In this document: in pieces, positions 1-4,714 of the stretch | How positions within the stretch are numbered: position 1 is the first letter of the stretch | How the letters are laid out: every line of letters starts with the position of its first letter | The notes under the pieces: generated by a model | What the model was told of the DNA's origin: nothing | Seen by the model: the letters and a program-made list of their open reading frames with translations, nothing else | Database searches by the model: none | Position numbers and translations under genes: made by a program | NCBI GenBank assembly: GCA_030038035.1 | Contig: JASHPP010000052.1 | Coordinates: 1 to 8,433, forward strand | Reading direction: 5' to 3' | Source of the DNA: Trebonia sp. | GTDB taxonomy: Bacteria > Actinomycetota > Actinomycetes > Streptosporangiales > Streptosporangiaceae | Length of the DNA: 8,433 bases

Positions 1-212
1 TCCGGCCGCAGCCGGAACAGGCCAGGCTCGGATTGCGCGGGGACGAGGCTGGCGGCCAGCTCCTCGGCCCACGCCGGATGGGTGAAGTCGCCGGTCCCGA
101 CCACGGTGATTCCCTTGCGGCCGGCCCACCAGGCCAGGTGCTCCAGGTCGCAGTCCCGGCTGCACGCGCGGGAATATCGCGAATGTATGTGCAGGTCCGC
201 ATAAAAGCGCAC
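1..212 (-). CDS. PHP-domain protein, endonuclease Q family-like, N-terminal part (cut by window edge)
   Basis: Seen: reading the minus strand from GTG at 212-210 gives 70 open codons that run off the left edge. The protein starts VRFYADLHIHSRYSRACSRD, with the PHP metal-binding D-x-H-x-H motif (Asp6, His8, His10) and a second conserved block GTGDFTHPAW (residues 39-48, His45). Known: PHP domains are metal-dependent phosphoesterase folds. This start (FYADLHIHS, then DLEHLAWWA and GTGDFTHP) is typical of the EndoQ-like/TIGR00375 group, which includes nucleases that cut DNA beside deaminated bases. The GTG is chosen because the family normally begins two or three residues before FYADLHIHS and no in-frame ATG lies nearby. 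The ribosome site is weak (GGAA, about 11 nt upstream). The gene diverges from the HTH-FMN gene. The remainder is outside the window, so any helicase or zinc module cannot be judged. Confidence 0.8.
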   Translation of the reverse strand, partial: MRFYADLHIHSRYSRACSRDCDLEHLAWWAGRKGITVVGTGDFTHPAWAEELAASLVPAQSEPGLFRLRP

Positions 213-227
213 ATGACCATCATTCCG

Positions 228-238
228 AACGGACCGTT
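228..238. repeat. Short palindrome AACGG-A-CCGTT in the divergent intergenic region
   Basis: Perfect 5-bp arms around one central base, 16-26 nt upstream of the PHP gene's GTG. The position would suit an operator or promoter-proximal protein site for the minus-strand gene. Such a short palindrome can occur by chance, so this is only a candidate. I see nothing else convincing in 213-290. Confidence 0.25.
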
Positions 239-292
239 GCTCCGCCCGCCACTTCGCCGTTCTCCGGCCGCGCGGCGGACCCGGCGACGTTT

Positions 293-306
293 GGGCCTTT
301 CGGCCC
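293..306 (+). promoter_or_regulatory. DosR/DevR-like box (GGGCC-TTTC-GGCCC)
   Basis: Seen: a perfect inverted repeat with 5-bp arms and a 4-nt centre, preceded by TTT. Known: mycobacterial DosR boxes have the form GGGACTWWAGTCCC, and streptomycete OsdR/DevR sites are GGGCC...GGCCC-like. Inferred: the centre lies about 48 nt before a predicted transcription start near 348, a position used by activators of this family. The downstream gene is of a type often found in such regulons. No DosR-type regulator is in the window, so this remains a motif match. Confidence 0.45.
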
Positions 307-335
307 TGCCTCGCGGGTGTCCGCGCGGCCCAGCC

Positions 336-341
336 TAGATC
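336..341 (+). promoter_or_regulatory. Possible -10 element (TAGATC) for the HTH-FMN gene
   Basis: TAGATC partly matches the TATAAT consensus and lies 26 nt before the start codon, giving a leader of about 20 nt that includes the GAGGAG ribosome site at 356-361. No recognisable -35 is present, as expected for an activator-dependent promoter. Weak evidence on its own. Confidence 0.3.
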
Positions 342-367
342 CGTGAAAACCGAGCGAGGAGAACTCC

Positions 368-1066
368 ATGAGCGTCTACGCACGGCCAGAACCGGACCAG
401 CCAGCCGAACTTGGCTGGCCGTCGCCACCCGACCCCGGTGACCTGAGCAAGCGCATCGCGCGACGGCGCACGGAATTGCGGTTGAGCACCGCGCAGGTGG
501 CCGCCCGCGCGAGGATCAGCCGACGGTACCTGGAGTACCTGGAGCGTTACCCGGCCTCCCCAAGCGGGGCGGTGCTGCGCCAGCTTGCCGTGGCGCTGCA
601 GACCACGCCTGCCATGCTCCTCGGCGCGGGCACGGACGCGCCGCCCGGGGTCAGCGGACCCCCGAGGGAGCCGCTCATCCAGAAGCTGACGCCCGGGGAG
701 TGCCGCCGGCTGATCGCGCCGGGCGGGATCGGCCGGATCGCGTTCAGCACCGCGTCGGGTCCCGTCGTCCTGCCGGTGAACTTCTCGGTCGTCGGCGGGT
801 CGATCGTGATCAGGACCGACGAGGGCACGCTGATCGAGACGCACGGCGACGACCGCGCGGCGTTCGAGGTCGATCACGTCGACGAGGTGCTGCGCCAGGG
901 CTGGAGTGTGCTCATCCGCGGGCAGGCACACCGTGTCCTGCAGTCCGGCGAACTGCGGCACGTGCGGCAGGAGGCCACGATCGCGCCCTGGGCCGGCGGC
1001 GACCGCGACGTCTACGTGCGGATCGTCCCCGAGCGGATCTCGGGCCGCAGGATCAGCGGACGCTGA
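368..1066 (+). CDS. HTH (XRE-like) and FMN-binding pyridoxamine 5'-phosphate oxidase-like fusion protein
   Basis: The protein has 232 residues. After a Pro-rich leader (1-25), residues 26-85 form an XRE/Cro-type helix-turn-helix (LSTAQVAARARISRRYLEYL, then a second helical part ending TPAMLLG). A linker follows, and residues 105-232 match the split-barrel flavin fold of the pyridoxamine-oxidase-like superfamily (LTPGECRRLI, GRIAF, PVNFSVVGGSIVIRT, then a VLIRGQAH strand). Known: actinobacteria encode many such fusions, often in stress or dormancy regulons; the barrel usually binds FMN or F420 and the HTH is presumed to bind DNA. Inferred: a cytoplasmic flavin- or redox-sensing regulator. The ATG at 368 is set by GAGGAG, 6 nt upstream. 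The C-terminus ends with two near-identical basic segments (ISGRR-ISGR). It is followed by an inverted-repeat region and the zinc-ribbon gene. Ligand and DNA targets are unknown. Confidence 0.85.
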   Translation: MSVYARPEPDQPAELGWPSPPDPGDLSKRIARRRTELRLSTAQVAARARISRRYLEYLERYPASPSGAVLRQLAVALQTTPAMLLGAGTDAPPGVSGPPREPLIQKLTPGECRRLIAPGGIGRIAFSTASGPVVLPVNFSVVGGSIVIRTDEGTLIETHGDDRAAFEVDHVDEVLRQGWSVLIRGQAHRVLQSGELRHVRQEATIAPWAGGDRDVYVRIVPERISGRRISGR

Positions 1067-1095
1067 AGGTCCCGGTCCGCGGGGACCTGCGGACC
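1067..1095. repeat. Two interleaved perfect 7-bp inverted repeats
   Basis: Arm A is AGGTCCC (1067-1073) and pairs with GGGACCT (1082-1088). Arm B is GGTCCGC (1074-1080) and pairs with GCGGACC (1089-1095). The order is A-B-G-A'-B', so the two hairpins exclude each other. As DNA, the same bases give two GGTCC half-sites followed by two GGACC half-sites. The block begins on the base after the upstream stop codon and overlaps the expected -35 region of the next promoter. It could be a two-site operator, including a DosR-like GGGACC site, or a terminator for the HTH-FMN gene; there is no T-run. The bases are certain, the role is not. Confidence 0.6.
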
Positions 1096-1099
1096 TGAC

Positions 1100-1105
1100 G
1101 ATACT
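1100..1105 (+). promoter_or_regulatory. Possible -10 element (GATACT) for the DUF7455/CBS pair
   Basis: GATACT matches TATAAT at four of six positions. The predicted start near 1112 would give a leader of about 19 nt including GAGGA (1119-1123, 7 nt before the ATG). At a 17-nt spacing the -35 is CCGCGG, not a consensus, and lies inside the interleaved repeats. That would fit activator-dependent initiation. Confidence 0.35.
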
Positions 1106-1130
1106 GCTGACGCGGGATGAGGATTAAAGC

Positions 1131-1415
1131 ATGTTCGGTAGACACGCGGCACACGCTGAGTCCCTGCTTGACGACGTGCAGTGGCAGTTCCTGATGGACC
1201 CGAGCGTCCCGTCGAGATCCTGCTGCTGCCCCGCCAGGCCGATGGTCAAGGTCATCATGCCGCCGGCTCCCGGCCGGCCAGACCCGGTCGACCTGTGGCT
1301 ATGCGGCCATCATTACCGCGCTTCGCGCGCGGCACTGCTCGCGGCCGGAGCCGACGTGGAGGACCTGACCACGCCGCGCCACGCCGACGACGAACTCTTC
1401 GCCGAAGTCGCCTGA
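1131..1415 (+). CDS. Small DUF7455-like zinc-ribbon protein
   Basis: The protein has 94 residues. Its core (31-75) has a Cys cluster at Cys31-Cys32-Cys33 followed by PARP, a short beta segment (MVKVIMP), then LWLCGHHYRASRAALLAAGA with Cys58, His60 and His61. Known: the actinobacterial DUF7455 family has a CxxC...CxHH arrangement that looks like a small zinc ribbon; its function is not established. Odd here: the first Cys of CxxC is Ser30, and three Cys in a row replace the usual pattern. GAGGA lies 7 nt before the ATG. The CBS-BON gene starts 22 nt after the stop, so the two are very likely cotranscribed. It is soluble, with no signal peptide or membrane segment. Family call fairly likely, function unknown. 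Confidence 0.7.
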   Translation: MFGRHAAHAESLLDDVQWQFLMDPSVPSRSCCCPARPMVKVIMPPAPGRPDPVDLWLCGHHYRASRAALLAAGADVEDLTTPRHADDELFAEVA

Positions 1416-1423
1416 ACATTAAA

Positions 1424-1430
1424 AGGAGGT
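1424..1430 (+). promoter_or_regulatory. Strong ribosome-binding site (AGGAGGT) that fixes the CBS-BON start
   Basis: AGGAGGT lies 7 nt before the ATG at 1438. An in-frame GTG at 1429 overlaps this ribosome site and so cannot be the start it serves. The ATG is therefore preferred, removing three residues from the longest reading frame. Confidence 0.8.
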
Positions 1431-1437
1431 GGGGGGT

Positions 1438-2349
1438 ATGGCGCGGACAGACGTTCACCTTGACGCGATGCTCCGTCACCTGGGGGCCGCGTACTACGAG
1501 TCGCTCCACGGGCGGGCCGCCCGGTCCGACGTGACCAGGGCGCTGGACACCGTCGAAGAGCACCTGAAGGAGCGGCCCGCGACCCCGGCGACCGTCGCCG
1601 AGACCAGCGCCGGGTGGTCGCCCGGCGCACCGGAGACACAGGCTGGCGGCGGGCAGGCGCACCACCGCCGGTACGCGCGCCGGGTCCGGGACGTGATGAC
1701 GACCAGCGTGATAACCGTCGACAGGATCACCCCGTACAAGGAGATCGCCCGGCTGCTGACCGAGCACCGGATCAGCGGCCTGCCCGTGCTCACGATGGGC
1801 AGGCACGTGGCCGGGGTGGTGAGCGAGGCCGACCTGCTGGCCGTGGAGGACAAGCCCGCCCGGCGGGACAGGGCCGCCGCCGCGGCCGGGCAGCGGTCGT
1901 GGCTGCCGCGCAGGCGCCACCCCGTCGCCCTGGTCGCCGGGGACCTGATGACCAGCCCCGCGGTCACGATCCACCCGGACGCGACGATCCCGGGGGCGGC
2001 CCGGGTGATGAACGCCAACCACGTCAGGCGGTTGCCGGTCATCGACCCGGAGGGGAAGCTCATGGGCATCGTCAGCCGCCGTGACCTGCTGAGCGTGTTC
2101 CTGCGCCCGGACGGCGAGATCGCCGAGGACGCCCGCGGGGTGCTGGATGAGATCCTGCTCACCGAGCCCGGCAACACGACCGTGACCGTGCGCAACGGCG
2201 TGGTGACGCTGACCGGGACGCTGAAGCCCGCCGAGGGCCAGCACGGCGACCTGGTTCCCGTCGCGATCCGGCTGCTGTGGGACGTCGACGGCGTCGTCGA
2301 CGTCGTCAACCGCCTCGGCGAGCCCGCGACCGCGCCGCAAAGCGCGTGA
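1438..2349 (+). CDS. CBS-pair and BON domain protein
   Basis: The protein has 303 residues. An N-terminal helical region (1-50, MLRHLGAAYYESLHGRAARS) is typical of actinobacterial members; a Pro/Gly/Ala linker follows (51-78). The first CBS motif spans about 85-138 (VRDVMTTSVITVDRITPYKE, HRISGLPVL, GVVSEADLL). The second spans about 168-222 (AGDLMTSPAVTIHPDATIPG, VRRLPVIDPEGKLMGIVSRRDLL). A BON domain covers about 225-293 (TVTVRNGVVTLTGTL, then VDGVVDVVNRL). Known: CBS pairs bind adenine nucleotides and act as energy or redox sensors, and BON domains bind membranes or partner proteins; such proteins occur in hypoxia and stress regulons. Inferred: a cytosolic adenylate-responsive stress protein, partner unknown. 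It probably shares a transcript with the zinc-ribbon gene and is convergent with the NTF2-like gene, 45 nt away. Confidence 0.9.
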   Translation: MARTDVHLDAMLRHLGAAYYESLHGRAARSDVTRALDTVEEHLKERPATPATVAETSAGWSPGAPETQAGGGQAHHRRYARRVRDVMTTSVITVDRITPYKEIARLLTEHRISGLPVLTMGRHVAGVVSEADLLAVEDKPARRDRAAAAAGQRSWLPRRRHPVALVAGDLMTSPAVTIHPDATIPGAARVMNANHVRRLPVIDPEGKLMGIVSRRDLLSVFLRPDGEIAEDARGVLDEILLTEPGNTTVTVRNGVVTLTGTLKPAEGQHGDLVPVAIRLLWDVDGVVDVVNRLGEPATAPQSA

Positions 2350-2382
2350 CGAAGGGCTGAATGTGACACCGAGCCGCGACGG

Positions 2383-2412
2383 CCTGGTGCCGGCCTACCC
2401 TCCGGCGCCGGG
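2383..2412 (+). terminator. Probable transcription terminator hairpin after the CBS-BON gene
   Basis: Eleven bases (2383-2393) pair with 2402-2412 around an 8-nt loop. Two of the pairs are G-U when read on the plus transcript; on the minus transcript they become A-C mismatches. The hairpin therefore favours ending the plus-strand transcript, 33 nt past its stop. It overlaps the last codons of the convergent NTF2-like gene. There is no T-run, which is common in high-GC actinobacteria. Pairing is seen; the role is inferred. Confidence 0.45.
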
Positions 2413-3084
2413 GGCGAACTCCTTGCCCGTCACCGGGTGGCGGTAGTGGAAGGGGAGCGTGGTCGTGTCCGGGAACAGCCTGGGCGCGTCCCGCAGCAGC
2501 TCGTCGGGGCCGTACGGGTCCTCGGGGTAGGTGACGGTCGAGTTCGGCACGTAGTCCGGCGGGATGTACGCCCAGCCGTGCTCGAACGTCCCGTGCCAGA
2601 ACGCCCGGTAGAAGAGCTTCTTGATCTTCCACACGCCGCCGTCGGACACGTAGACGTTCTCGTACAGGCCGCCCTCCCACCACTGGCGGACCGGCGCCTG
2701 CTCGGTCGCGACGGACTCGTGCGTGCCGGCCTGCATGAGCGTCCGGTACCGCGCGTACGCGGTGCGCCGGTCCGGCTCCACGTGCACGATGTCCTGCAGC
2801 ATCGGGTGGTCGAGCAGCCGGCCGTGCGACGGCCCGTTGTGACCGCCGGTGAACCGGCTGCGGAACCGGCCGGTGTACAGCCGGGCGATGCCCGCCCGCC
2901 CCTTGTAGACGCCGCCGATGAAGATGACCTCGCCGTCCTCGTCGAACAGGTCGACCACCTCGTCATACAGGCACTTGTCCAGGTAATAGCCGTAGGCGTG
3001 CTGCAGGTTGCGGATGGCGAGCGCGTCCTCGACCAGGCCCAGCCGGTGCTCGAGCTCGGCCACCCTGTCTTCTGCCGTTGTCAT
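2395..3084 (-). CDS. NTF2-like / SnoaL-like (SnoaL_4 type) protein
   Basis: The protein has 229 residues. A short charged helix (4-28, RVAELEHRLGLVEDALAIRN) leads into an NTF2/SnoaL alpha+beta cone fold (about 20-165): HAYGYYLDKCLYDEVVDLF, then GEVIFIGGVYKGRAGIARLY, a turn rich in His and Gly (GGHNGPSHGRLLDHP), and strands through VWKIKKLFYRAFWHGTF. Residues 166-229 form a Pro/Tyr-rich tail longer than usual. Known: this superfamily includes dehydratases, isomerases, cyclases and ring-hydroxylating dioxygenase beta-type subunits, so the fold alone does not give the reaction. Polar residues lining such pockets (Tyr31, Tyr34, Asp36, His87, His93) are present. The start is set by AGGAGGT, 6 nt before the ATG. 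It sits 32 nt after the stilbene-oxygenase-like gene, which implies cotranscription and a shared pathway. I infer a role on that enzyme's substrate or product. Confidence 0.8.
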   Translation of the reverse strand: MTTAEDRVAELEHRLGLVEDALAIRNLQHAYGYYLDKCLYDEVVDLFDEDGEVIFIGGVYKGRAGIARLYTGRFRSRFTGGHNGPSHGRLLDHPMLQDIVHVEPDRRTAYARYRTLMQAGTHESVATEQAPVRQWWEGGLYENVYVSDGGVWKIKKLFYRAFWHGTFEHGWAYIPPDYVPNSTVTYPEDPYGPDELLRDAPRLFPDTTTLPFHYRHPVTGKEFAPGAGG

Positions 3085-3090
3085 TGAAAG

Positions 3091-3097
3091 ACCTCCT
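3091..3097 (-). promoter_or_regulatory. Ribosome-binding site (AGGAGGT) deciding the NTF2-like start
   Basis: AGGAGGT with a 6-nt spacer selects ATG at 3084-3082. A second in-frame ATG (3120-3118) overlaps the upstream oxygenase stop as ATGA and would add 12 residues (MTADGGRRGGLS). It lacks a ribosome site but could be used by translational coupling. Confidence 0.75.
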
Positions 3098-3100
3098 CGT

Positions 3101-3118
3101 CGTCCGCCGTCCGCCGTC
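3101..3118. repeat. Short tandem repeat of CGTCCGC (about 2.6 copies)
   Basis: Two full copies (3101-3107 and 3108-3114) and a partial copy lie between the oxygenase stop and the NTF2-like ribosome site. Slippage by one unit would change the spacing between the two genes but not the ATG at 3084. It would break the frame of the longer ATGA start. Probably incidental. Confidence 0.5.
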
Positions 3119-4586
3119 ATCCGGCTCGGGTCGCTAGCTGCTCTTGGGTCACCCAGTTGCCGTGCAGCCCGCCTGGCATCCTGATCGGGATCCTCAGCGT
3201 GGCCACCGGCTCGGCGTCGATGTGCTGCGCGTCCAGGATCAGCAGGTCGGTGGTTCCGGTGGCGTGCCGGTCGACCAGCTGCATCACGTACCCGTGGCCG
3301 TTCGGCGTGTCGACGCCAGGCGGCACGAAGATCGCCTCCTGGAGCGTCGAGTCCCGGCCGGCGAACCGGGTCCGCATCGCCCCGGTCGTGGGGTCGATTG
3401 AGCCCAGCCAGCGGAACCCGGGCAGCCCGTCGTCGGGCCGCTGGCCCGGTATGCCGGTGAGGTTGATGACCCCGAACCGGTATCCCCTGGTCGCCCACCG
3501 GTCGTCGGTGCGCGGGAACTCACCCGAGCAGTCGGTGAGCCGCCGCTCGGCGAACGCCGTCGCCCCGTCGCCGAGGTCAGCCGGGCCCTGCGTGTCGATC
3601 GTCCACCGGGACAGCTGCGCGCTGGCCTTCTCCGGGTCGAACGGCGCGCCGGTGATGTCGGGGAACCACGGGAACGCGGATTTCTCGCCGACCGGCGTGT
3701 CGACGTGGACGTACCGCCCGTCGTCGAACGCGTTCATGATGTGCGAGGCGAACCGGTTGGTGCCGCGATACCACCGCACCTGTGACCCGCGCCGGGGCAC
3801 GACGCCCAGGTAAACGTCCTGCGACCCGTCCCACACGTACAGCGGCCCGCCCGCCTGCAGGCGCTCCAGGCTGGCGGTGAGCGGGATGATCGGGAAGACC
3901 ACGAAGTTCTGCGTGACCGCCCAGTCGTGCACCATGGACGAGTAGGGGGCCTCGAACCAGGCCTCGTGCACGACCCGCCCCGTCGCGTCCGCCTCGTAGT
4001 AGGCGATGTCCTTCGTCGCCTCGCCCTTGGCCATGTACCCGAAGAACACCAGCGATCCGTCGCGCGGGTCGATCTTGGGATGGGCCGTCGCGGTCTGCGA
4101 GGTCAGGTCGCCCTCCCACGTGAACTCCCCGATCGTGTCGAGCGTGTCCGGGTCGATCTGAACCGGCGCGCTGTCCTCCTTGGAGGCGAGCAGCCGGCCG
4201 GCGTGCCAGTACACGTTGGTGTTGGCCAGGCCGCGGGACAGGCCCGCGACCGACGCCTCGTCGGTGTAGGGGTTGCGGTAGGCGCCGAACAGCGACCGGC
4301 GCGCCGCGCGCTCGGCGACGAACCGCGGCGTGCGCACGTACCGGCTGCGGAAGTCGGCGTAGCCGTTCTCGAACCGGAACATCGCGACCATGCCGTCGGC
4401 GTTGAAGTAGAAGTCATGCTCGACGAACGGCGGCCACGCCGGGTCGGCGCCCACCCGGTAGAACGTGCCCCGCAGCGACGCGGGCACCTCTCCCTGCGTC
4501 ACCTCAAGGCCGCGGATCTCGCCTTCCATCCGTACCGGCGCGAAGCGCCCGGCGAAGCTTGGCTCGTCAGGGAACCGCACTGACAT
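3117..4586 (-). CDS. Carotenoid cleavage oxygenase family enzyme, probably lignostilbene dioxygenase-like
   Basis: The protein has 489 residues, a normal length for the family. The seven-bladed propeller's four Fe(II)-binding His are in their expected contexts: His169 (TATAHPKIDP), His220 (MVHDWAVTQNF), His282 (FASHIMNAFDDG) and His475 (GGLHGNWV). Phe61, Tyr103 (GAYRNPYTD) and Lys136 (LLASKEDSAP) have the same relative spacing as Phe59, Tyr101 and Lys134, which I recall as the residues contacting the 4-hydroxyl of the substrate in Sphingobium LsdA. Known: such enzymes split the central C=C of stilbenes with O2, giving two aldehydes. Inferred: cytoplasmic cleavage of a lignin- or plant-derived 4-hydroxystilbene. 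ATG 4586 is set by GGAGGT (4594-4599) with a 7-nt spacer. The 128-nt gap to the phosphorylase suggests cotranscription, perhaps with an extra promoter. Family assignment is very firm; substrate is moderately supported. Confidence 0.93.
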   Translation of the reverse strand: MSVRFPDEPSFAGRFAPVRMEGEIRGLEVTQGEVPASLRGTFYRVGADPAWPPFVEHDFYFNADGMVAMFRFENGYADFRSRYVRTPRFVAERAARRSLFGAYRNPYTDEASVAGLSRGLANTNVYWHAGRLLASKEDSAPVQIDPDTLDTIGEFTWEGDLTSQTATAHPKIDPRDGSLVFFGYMAKGEATKDIAYYEADATGRVVHEAWFEAPYSSMVHDWAVTQNFVVFPIIPLTASLERLQAGGPLYVWDGSQDVYLGVVPRRGSQVRWYRGTNRFASHIMNAFDDGRYVHVDTPVGEKSAFPWFPDITGAPFDPEKASAQLSRWTIDTQGPADLGDGATAFAERRLTDCSGEFPRTDDRWATRGYRFGVINLTGIPGQRPDDGLPGFRWLGSIDPTTGAMRTRFAGRDSTLQEAIFVPPGVDTPNGHGYVMQLVDRHATGTTDLLILDAQHIDAEPVATLRIPIRMPGGLHGNWVTQEQLATRAG

Positions 4587-4611
4587 CTGGCCCACCTCCA
4601 GGGACGCGCTG

Positions 4612-4640
4612 AGCGTAACTCCGCCCCGGCGGCGGGAGAA
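4612..4640 (-). promoter_or_regulatory. Weak candidate promoter before the stilbene-oxygenase-like gene
   Basis: On the minus strand TTCTCC (4640-4635) and TACGCT (4617-4612) are separated by 17 nt, with the ATG 25 nt further on. TACGCT fits TAnnnT, but the -35 is poor. The rest of the 128-nt gap (4587-4714) holds the GGAGGT ribosome site and GC-rich sequence, with no strong terminator seen. Readthrough from the phosphorylase gene is equally possible. Confidence 0.25.
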
Positions 4641-4714
4641 GGGGCTGATGCTCCCATTCGCCGGCGCCGAGGTTGTGCGGCGGGGACAAACATTTCTTAT
4701 CCAGAACGACGTCC

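Noticed and set aside
1067..1095. An H-type pseudoknot formed by both repeats at once
   Set aside because: The connecting loops would be 0, 1 and 0 nt, too short to cross two 7-bp stems. Alternative hairpins or DNA half-sites are the feasible readings.
1255..2369. Long minus-strand frames over the CBS-BON gene
   Set aside because: They are antisense shadows without family signatures. The plus strand has unmistakable CBS and BON motifs and a strong ribosome site.
3085..3498. Upstream extension of the NTF2-like frame to a 367-residue protein
   Set aside because: It runs out of frame through the oxygenase coding sequence. Only the last 12 residues of the extension (from ATG 3120) are a plausible alternative.
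4650..4656. A CebR box (TGGGAGCGCTCCCA) before the oxygenase gene
   Set aside because: Only one half-site (GCTCCCA) is present and the other half does not match.
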